Assembly (NCBI RefSeq): GCF_030848805.1
Contig: NW_027270047.1
Location: 124,001 to 188,000, forward strand
Direction: 5' to 3'
Length of the DNA stretch: 64,000 bases
Source of the DNA: Temnothorax longispinosus
Taxonomy: Eukaryota > Arthropoda > Insecta > Hymenoptera > Formicidae
Below the pieces are notes generated by a model. It searched no databases and was not told the origin of the DNA. It was given only the letters and a program-made list of their open reading frames with translations. The position numbers were made by a program, and so were the translations under genes. Positions 56,440 to 64,000 of this stretch are shown one piece after another (the stretch's first letter is position 1; each line of letters begins with the position of its first letter).

Positions 56440-57925
56440 AATCGAGATATTGTAGTTAAAAAATTTCGGTACCGGCTTTTAAAAAGATTGGTAACGAAAA
56501 ATTATACACTTTATAGTACTTCCCGGAAAATTCTATCCTTGTTTGATCTATAAATCTTTAAGATTCGGTCAATTATTTCCCGAAAAATTGTAAAAATTTC
56601 TGATACCGGTCCAATCTTAAAGAATTGTATATGAAGTAGAGGTAGAATTTTTTGGGGAATGCTATAAAGTGTATTATTTATTGTTACTAATTTTTTTGGA
56701 AACCGGTTCAGAAATTTTTCAAATTTCTCGGGAAATAATTGACCGAATCTGAAAGAATTACATAAAATAGGAGAAGAAAAAACTAAAGAATGTAGTATTG
56801 ATATTTAACGATATAAATATTTTGATTGCAGAGATTACGGTTTCCAAAAAATCGGTTATGAAAAATTATACACATCACCGCCATCCTCGAAAAATTTGAA
56901 AAATTTTGAAACACATTCCACCGGTACATCCGCGCAACGCGCGAAAAAAATAATATATATCTCTATCATACTTTATACTATAATATAAAATCCGACTGTT
57001 TGTCTGTCTGTCCGCGAACTACTCATTCGTTAATGGACTGTATCTCAAAGAATTGTATATGATGTAGGCGTAAAATTTTCCGGGAATTGCCATGATGTGG
57101 TTAATTTTTCGTTACCAATGTTTTGGGAAACCGGTTCAGAAAAAAATTAAATTTTTCATTAATGTATTGATTTTTTTAAAACTGGTGTTAAAAATTATCT
57201 AATTCTTCTGTCCGCAAAATATGTATTAACATTTTTTTTATTGATAATTTGTATTGGTAATTTTTCGTTAATGTATTGATTTTCTTGAAACTGGTGCTAA
57301 AAATTTAATTTTTCATTAATGTATTGATTTTCTTAAAACTGGTGCCAAAAACATACTTATAATATAAAACCCGACTGTTTGTCTGTCTGTCCGCGAACTA
57401 CTCATTCGTTAATGGACCGAATTTTAAAGCGAATTATATATAAAATAGGATTAGAAAGAACTAAAGAATGTAATAGAATTAAAAAAATTGCTAATAACGT
57501 GATTGCTCCAATTTCCGCAAACTTTGAGATATCAAGCTAAATTTTTTTTATAGATAATTTTTTGTTACCGATTTTTTACAAACTGGTTTGGAAATTATTC
57601 AAATCTCGAGAAATAATAAGTATTAATTGACCGATTTTCTTAAAACCAGTGCAAAAATTTTTTTAATTTTTGAAGAATAAGTTTAATTTTTCATTAATGG
57701 ATAATTTTTTATTAATGGATCGATTTTCTTAAAACCGGTGCCAAAATTTTTTTAATTTTTTGTTGATGAAACCTGTACCAAAAGATTACTAATTTTATGG
57801 GGATCGCTACTATGAAGTTGAAAATTGGGTTTTATGGGGTTCTATTGGTACTCCTAATTAATGGGTGAGTTCGGGAAGAAGGGAATAGATTTAGAGTCCG
57901 CGCGAAGCGCGGGCGAAAAATCTAG
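56440..57925 (+). mobile_element. Tandem Helitron-like non-autonomous elements
   Basis: The block ends with a GC hairpin (ccgcgcgaagcgcgg at 57898) and CTAG at 57922-57925 followed by T, a proper Helitron 3' end. gactgtttgtctgtctgtcc occurs twice (about 56994 and 57373). A 5' TC-start is plausible at 56960 (tctctatcatactttatact, preceded by A). A second hairpin-like cgcgcaacgcgcg at 56932 may be the decayed 3' end of an upstream copy. The tract aattttt-cggg-aa is AT-rich and non-coding. Confidence 0.68.
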
Positions 57926-58009
57926 TATACATATATGTATACGTGATTTTGTAGTCATTTTTTATCCCAAATTACAGTTAATGCAATTAATACCTTGTTC
58001 GAAAACAAT

Positions 58010-58293
58010 TATTAGGATGTGAAGCGATGTCAACACTTAATGCTATGCAAGAAAACGATAGTGTCCCATTATTGGAATTAGGTTCCGATACTGAATTTGT
58101 TCCATCAGATGCAAATGTTTTGCATCACAAAAATACTAAAGAAAATAATGAGCCACAAAGTCCGTCGGTATTATCATATCGAAAGAAAAGACGGAAACAA
58201 TGCGCATGTCGACCTACATTTTATCCAGTCGAGGAGAATAATGCAAATGCAACAGCTGTTACTAAAAATAAGTCACCTGAAAAAAATTGTTAA
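58010..58293 (+). other. Exon-like segment upstream of the CtIP-type exons
   Basis: After an attattag acceptor (about 58016) the frame reads QENDSVPLLELGSDTEFVPS, later RKKRRKQCACRPTFYPVEE, to a stop at 58291-58293. It is Ser/Glu-rich and then basic, on the same strand and 90 bases before the next exon. It may be a middle exon of the same gene, but this part of CtIP is poorly conserved and the link is inference. Confidence 0.4.
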
Positions 58294-58379
58294 AAAAGGA
58301 TAAGATTAATGTGTAAATATCACTTAACAGTTGTGGTAACGTAAGTTGCTTAAATATCTAATAAAAACATTATTTATAG

Positions 58380-58803
58380 ATGGTCAAAAAGAAAGCTTAA
58401 CATGCGATGTAAAAATTACAGAGCAAAATTAAACAGCTCGGATTGCTGGCAATGCAGAGAAGTGAGTTTTATTTTTAATGCAATATTAACAGTATAATTT
58501 ATATGAGATATAAATAAATATATATAAATAAATATATAAATAAATAAATATAATGTTTTGTCTTATAAAAAAGTAATTCATGATATTTGATTTTTAGTAT
58601 TATGAAATGTTGTCATTGTTAGAAGAAGATTTAAAAAAACGGAAGAATCAAGTCTCGCGACATCGATACAAATATAAGCGACCGAATACACCTGAAGGTA
58701 TAATATTTTATTTTATTATTACTTTTTTGTTTTTTATAATAAATATAATCTTTTTAAAGGTTTTTGGGATCCGGAGTTTCCTGAGACATCAGGCACTTAT
58801 TGA
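58380..58803 (+). CDS. C-terminal exons of a CtIP/RBBP8 (Sae2-family) protein
   Basis: Three exons with clean splice sites: 58380-58461, 58598-58697 and 58760-58803. They join in frame to encode a CxxC (SSDCWQCREYYEML), a conserved block with SRHRYKYKRPNTPEGFWDPE and FPETSGTY, then TGA. This is the C-terminal Sae2/CtIP domain, which with the Mre11-Rad50-Nbs1 complex starts DNA end resection. The usual CRHR motif has Val in place of Cys (QVSRHR). Other key residues and the family's natural end are kept, and both introns are short and intact. Whether this is the 3' end of the real host gene or another captured piece is open, because the coiled-coil N-terminus is not in the window. Confidence 0.82.
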
Positions 58804-59330
58804 CAAAATAAAAGGTGAAATGTTTCGTCATTCTGATTCTTAAGGCTTTATCACGACTCGTAATACAAAAATATTATCATAATATGACGCGTATAATCCT
58901 TTGGTTAACGTATTAAGTAACCAAAAGTGATAACTCGTAGCTCATCCCTCATTATTGTTTTTTTTTTATGTATATTTATAATAATGTTAACTCATCTATG
59001 AACTGTTGTACCGTGTGTAATATATTATATTTAATAATATATTTTGTCCTTATTTTGCTCTTGTTTATTATAATTTAATTTAAATCGTGCATTTATATTC
59101 TTGTACAGGGTGATTGTCATCTTGACGTCAAACAGACGTCAAAATGACAGTCCAAATCACTATCATGATATGGGACGTTATACAGTTATATTGCCATCAT
59201 TTTGATCACTCATTTTAACATTTTTCTCATCAATTTGATGTCACTTTGACATCATTTTGAGGTTGTTTTTACTGGGCTATGCTTGAATGTTTGCTGTTAA
59301 AAATAAGTAATCGTTTTTTATTTTATTTCA
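58804..59330. other. AT-rich spacer with short tgacgtc-type repeats
   Basis: Words such as tgacgtcaaa and catcattttgat recur at 59110-59270. No gene. It may include the 3' untranslated region of the CtIP-type gene. Confidence 0.45.
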
Positions 59331-59521
59331 GACAGTAATCAGTTGTTTTGTGAACATATTACTGCAGAGATTTGTAATATAACAAAAAAATGGCAGATGG
59401 ACAGCAAGAGGAATACGGGCGAGGCTATAAAAATTACTTGCATTCATGTAACATTGATGATGTTAGCCCAAGGGTTTTAAGAAGATTAAATTCCACTCTT
59501 TCAAGACCAACACATATATTT

Positions 59522-61571
59522 GTAAGTGCTTTAGAATAGTTTAAAATACTATACTACTAACAACAGCAACAGCAATAATAATAATAATAATAATAACAAT
59601 AAGTTTTATTTACTACCTCTACAATTAAACATGGTTTTCTGTAAATATATACATTATTTAAATAATTTATTTTTATAAGCAAAATTTTATTCAATAATGA
59701 CTTCATAGATTAATATTTATAAACTAGTTTTAATTGCGGGTGCAATAAAAATGTATAACATATTGAAATGATTTAAACGATAAAACTAAGAAGAAAAAAT
59801 TATTATTTATCACTCATTTGTTTTGTAGCACCTCATTTTATAACATTTTATCAGTTTTGCCTATTTAATACTCGTAATTTGTAGTTCTTGATGATATTAC
59901 ATTTTTATTATTTTTTTCAGGGTATGCTGAATACATTCTAATATTGTAATTCAGTTTCAACACATATTTGCAAATTTTTCCAATAATATTTAAACTTTGC
60001 AATATTATAAATTCTATAGATTAACATTATTAAAAATTGTATTTGCATTGATTTTAATATCATAATATTGTATAACCAGTAGTTATTCTGTAATATTTCT
60101 TGTCTCACCTGTTCTATTGTACTAGAACACTATAAAACTATCTGGAAAAATTGTGGTTTTGCATCGATTCTTATACATATACTATTTGAACATTCAACAT
60201 TCAATCGCAGCAAAAATTATACAGGGTGTATCATTTTAAGTGATTCAGCTGAATATCTCTTAAAGTAAAAAAGATTGGAAAAAATGTTCCAGACCAAAGT
60301 TGTATGGTTTCAAGGGGTACATAAGATGGTGTCATTAGTTTCACCTTAAATAGTTGCTTGAAGGTCACGTAAAGGTCACCTTCAATTTTTTAAATAGAAC
60401 TACCTACTTTTTATTACATATTCTTGTAGCTTATCTCAAGGGCTTTCCAAAACACTATAAGAAAATATTTTTTCATTAAGAATTTTTGGAATTATAAGGC
60501 TTGAAAGTTCTAGTATTTTGACATAAAATACAAAATATCTTGTAAAACATTAAGTTTTCGGTAATGTTACCTTAATACTTTTATGCGCAGAATAATGAGA
60601 CAAATCAATTGGTATGAAAAAAAGACATAGTTGCTTTTAAGAAAAAGCAAATTACATATTTTTTCTTAAAGGAACTATGCTTTTTTTTATACCACGTGAT
60701 TCGTCTCATTATTCTGTGCATAAAAGTATTAAGGTAACATTACCGCAAACTTAATGTTTTACAAGATATTTTGTATTTTATGTCAAAATACTAGAACTTT
60801 CAAGCCTTATAATTCCAAAAGTTCTTAATGAAAAAATACTTTCTTATAGTGTTTTGGAAAGCCCTCGAAATAAGCTACAAGAATATGTAATAAAAAGTAG
60901 GTGGTTCTATTTAAAAAATTGAAGGTGACCTTTACGTGACCTTCAAGCAACTATTTAAGGTGAAACTAATGACACCATCTTATGTACCCCTTGAAACCAT
61001 ACAACTTTAGTCTGGAACATTTTTTCCAATCTCTTTTACTTTAAGAAATATTCAGCTGAATCACTTAAAATGATACACAACTTTTGTTATTTCAGAACCA
61101 TATTTTTTTTCATAATTATTCGTCAAATAGCTTTAAATTAATATTAAGAAATAGTGTAGCCAAATGTGATACCTATGTGTTGATAAATCAAGAATATTTA
61201 ACATTTTAAAAAATTTTTGTTGCGTTTCAACTATGTAAACTTTAAGCTCATAATCAATTGTAAAAAACATCACATAATATTTATAAAAAAATTGATGTAT
61301 AATTATATCAACAATTTAAGACTTGTATCATTAGTGGAAAAAATTGTAAAAACAAATTATGAAAAAGTAGGAGCAACCCTGAAAAACTGAACTTTTTTAT
61401 AATATGTCATTGTATTTGATTCTTGATTCTTTTTGCTGTGAATGGTTTTGTTATACGATTTTTTTTTAGTAGAAACATTTTATTTTTATAACATTATTTG
61501 CATAAGTCGCCAAAATGTATTAGTTATTTCTCTTATTAAATACAATATTTTTTCATAATATAATGTTTCAG
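59522..61571 (+). other. Intron of the CACTA-like transposase
   Basis: Bounded by gtaagt at 59522 and tgtttcag ending 61571. Apart from the palindrome it is AT-rich with an (aat)n run near 59573-59597. Confidence 0.6.
60223..61080. repeat. Palindrome with arms of about 410 bp in the transposase intron
   Basis: The left end cagggtgtatcattttaagt at 60223 and its complement cacttaaaatgatacac near 61055-61075 start two arms that match over their whole length with few mismatches. They meet around 60635-60665 (aagaaaaagcaaattacata). No coding. It sits inside the intron between 59522 and 61571 and would form a very long RNA hairpin if transcribed. Confidence 0.93.
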
Positions 61572-61812
61572 GAAATCAATTCTTCAGACAATAGAAATAC
61601 CAACGAAAACATTACTCTAAAGATAAACGAAAATATGGAAACTGGACATGTTGACGAAAACATACTCGACATTATTAGAGAAAACAACAATACAGAAGTA
61701 GTTAATCGTATTGAAGAGGCATTCTCATCCTCAAGGAACGCTGTTAATGAAATGCAAGTCATAACAGATTATTCCAATTTTAAGGAAACTGATACCACAG
61801 ATAAAGACAAGG

Positions 61813-62104
61813 TGCGCAATATTTCATATATAAGAACATAATATTTTTTTTTTATTGAGATAACATCTTAGATAGTAAGAGAGATCGTATGAGTTCTTAT
61901 AAGAGATTTTTCATTAGGAAAGCTTCTGAATATTTCTATGTAGAATAAAATTGTTATGTTTAGCAAATATATAATATTTAGTATATCAATAAATTTCTAA
62001 CAATAATTTTATTAATATTAATTTTATTAATATTAATTTTATTAATATTAATATATGTATATACATGTACATATATATGGTAAAATTAAGAAATATTTTT
62101 CTAG
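61813..62104 (+). other. Second intron of the CACTA-like transposase
   Basis: Runs from gtgcgc at 61813 to tttctag at 62104, AT-rich, with attttattaatattaa repeated three times near 62010-62050. Confidence 0.55.
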
Positions 62105-64000
62105 ATTCATTGTACGAGAAATAAATTCATGGAATTGGATACAGATTTAATAAATAATTTAAGAGATGAGAGTAGTGAAAAAAATGTTAATTAATCACGT
62201 AAATTGCAAGATCTGGTGTTAAATAAAGATTTTCAAGATTGTATTGACATTTCTTCGAATAAATCACCAGATGAATTATTTTTAATGATTGTTGAACACG
62301 CCTTGAAGTATAAGTCATCTTTAAGTGAAATTTCTGATCTATTCCGACTTATTAACATAATGTTTCCTCGTCCAATATTACCTGATACGCGTTGGATACT
62401 GGACAATATTCTGAATCCAAAAAGTCGATCAGAGTTTCATGGAATTTGTCCGAAGTGCTGTACTTATGTTGGAAGAATACAAGATTTTAAATCCTTTATT
62501 ACTTGCAGCGTGTGCTCTGAGATAATTGATCTAAATAATCCATCGTCCCCAAATATTTTTATAATTATTGATCCGACGAAAAATATCAAACTTTTAATAG
62601 AAGAAAATGAAAAATATTATGATCATATTGTAAAGGAAAGATTATTTGATGGAAAAATAAGAGATATTTTTGATGGTAAATATTATAGAACATTTATAAA
62701 AAATTTACCTGCAAACGAAAGATACAGCTACGCTACAACAATTTTCAACACTGATGGTGCACCACGGTTTGAGAGTTCACGATATTCTATTTGGCCCATA
62801 TACTTACAAGTAAATGAGCTTCCTATTCAAGTAAGAATGAAAAGAATAATTACATGTGGCATGTGGTTTGGTAAAAACAAACCAGAAATGACATCATTTT
62901 TACAACCATTTACCGAAACCATGATTCGATTGTCGACAAAGGAGTTTAAATGCACTATTAACAATGAGATGTGTTTAATCAAAGTATATACTGATTTGTT
63001 GCGTTGACTCACAAGCGCCAGCACCTGTTCAAGGAATAAAGTTATTTAACGGTAAATACGGTTGTAGTTGGTACTTACATGACGGCGAGTGGTATGAAGG
63101 CAGTATGAAGTATTTCATTCTTGAGTTTTCTCCACAACAAAGAACTAAAACAAATATGATCGAGTTTATGAAGAGACTTACTGATGAAAATAATCCCGTA
63201 GAAGATGTTTATGGAGTACAGTATGTGACACCTCTCATAAATTTACCTCATTTCGATATCGTACATGAAATTGTGCCTGATTACATGCATTGTTGTCTCG
63301 CTGGTGTTGGAAAGCAAATAACATTTAATTTCCTCAAATGTATTCCAACATCAACAGTAGATAAACTGAACAAATTCCTCTTAGAAATAAAAGTCCCTCA
63401 CCAATTACAACGATTAACTAGATCTTTTGAAGACATACGTGATTGGAAAGCAAAGGAATAGGAAAATTTCATACTGTACTACAGCCTACCTCTATTTAAA
63501 TTAGTTTTAAATAGAAAAATGGTTCAGTATTGGACTTTATTTGTTAATAACCTCTACATATTACTAAAATGTGATATAAGTTTAGATGAATTAAATGAAG
63601 CCGACAAGAATTTACATAAATTCGTTTTTCAAACGGAAGAGTTGTTTTCAAAAAAGGCGATGACATACAACGTTCACCAACTGCTTCATATTGCGGAAAG
63701 TGTAATGAATTGGGGGCCTCTTTGGGCTCATTCCTCTTTCCCCTTTGAATCAGCCAATCACGAAGTACTCCAGGCTATTCATTGCGCAAACGGTGTAAAT
63801 TTGCAAATTGTTCGATACATTAATATGCAACATAGTGTTCATACTTTACGTCATTATATATACCCGCATGCTTCACCCGTAGTACTAAACTATTGTCAAG
63901 AAATTTATGTTAAAAGAATTAGAAAAAGTTTGAAATTATCATCAGTAACTTATTTTGGAGACGGAGTACTAATAGATAAGAAAGTTGCAGTAAAGTATGG

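Larger units (their letters stand above)
59391..64000 (+). pseudogene. CACTA/Tnp2-like transposase, multi-exon, disrupted, runs off the window
   Basis: Exons: 59391-59521 (YLHSCNIDDVSPRVLRRLNS; gtaagt), 61572-61812 (EINSSDNRNTNENITL; gtgcgc), then 62105 onward. The last has a TAA near 62192, a frame change near 63005 and a TAG at 63459-63461, with coding-quality sequence continuing to 64000. The recognised pattern is that of Tnp2/Transposase_21 proteins of CACTA-type elements: FHGICPKCCTYVG zinc region, TIFNTDGAPRFESSRYSIWP with the first Asp, YLQVNELPIQVRMK, GMWFGKNKPEMTSFLQPF, APAPVQGIKLFNGKYGCSWY (Tyr where Cys is usual), PDYMHCCLAGVGK, and HQLLHIAESVMNWGPLW. Three breaks make the copy inactive. 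Confidence 0.8.

Overview
The window looks like a stretch of repeat-rich insect chromosome. The transposon mix (R1-type and Copia/Gypsy retroelements, mariner, Polinton, Helitron/Helentron, CACTA, ISL2EU, BEN-domain and Myb/SANT-like genes) and the insect-like host gene fragments fit a hymenopteran, most likely an ant. That assignment is inference from family resemblance, not proof. The background is AT-rich, with GC-rich islands where retroelements sit. A 500-base N gap (36271-36770) shows this is draft assembly.

Layout. 1-604: exons of a BEN-type gene whose relative lies at 46-50 kb. 695-6860: Gypsy element with one long terminal repeat (LTR), gag with two stops and pol with one. 6882-12623 (minus): R1-type non-LTR element with two ORFs. 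13233-13757: internally deleted mariner. 15917-16380: probable solo LTR. 17148-22050: wrecked Polinton/Maverick (DNA polymerase B on plus, integrase-chromodomain on minus, minisatellites). 24243-24544: RING-finger exon with a stop inside the RING. 25647-32551: Copia with intact LTRs and a 5-bp target duplication, dead catalytic residues, and a second element nested inside it. That nested element carries an array of 75-nt exon-like modules on the minus strand. 32557-33687: solo LTR of the first Gypsy family, abutting the Copia. 35738-36270: GTGC microsatellite running into the gap. 37430-38535: foldback element filled with hairpin repeats. 38838-40393: Helentron helicase-endonuclease fragment. 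40967-41551: near-perfect 283-bp-arm palindrome. 41520-42487: intact Myb/SANT-like gene. 42766-44059: truncated ISL2EU-like transposase. 46369-49976: BEN-domain gene.

The most interesting part is 50-59 kb. Inverted arms of about 0.9-2 kb (50246-52209 and 55091-55983) enclose minus-strand fragments of three unrelated host genes in a row: a TSR1-like exon, a Tudor-domain exon and the C-terminus of TRRAP/Nipped-A with its intron, stop codon and 3' flank. A spliced LDL-receptor YWTD exon lies just outside the left arm. The C-terminal exons of a CtIP/RBBP8 (Sae2-family) protein lie beyond the right arm, next to tandem Helitron-like ends. Retained introns and splice sites argue for DNA-level capture or segmental duplication, not retrocopying. 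Both arms carry the same inward-facing ATG at their inner edge, so each could start a chimeric transcript.

The last 5 kb hold a multi-exon CACTA/Tnp2-like transposase with several disruptions and a large palindrome in an intron. No cellular pathway can be read from this window: the genes are mainly selfish elements and captured pieces.
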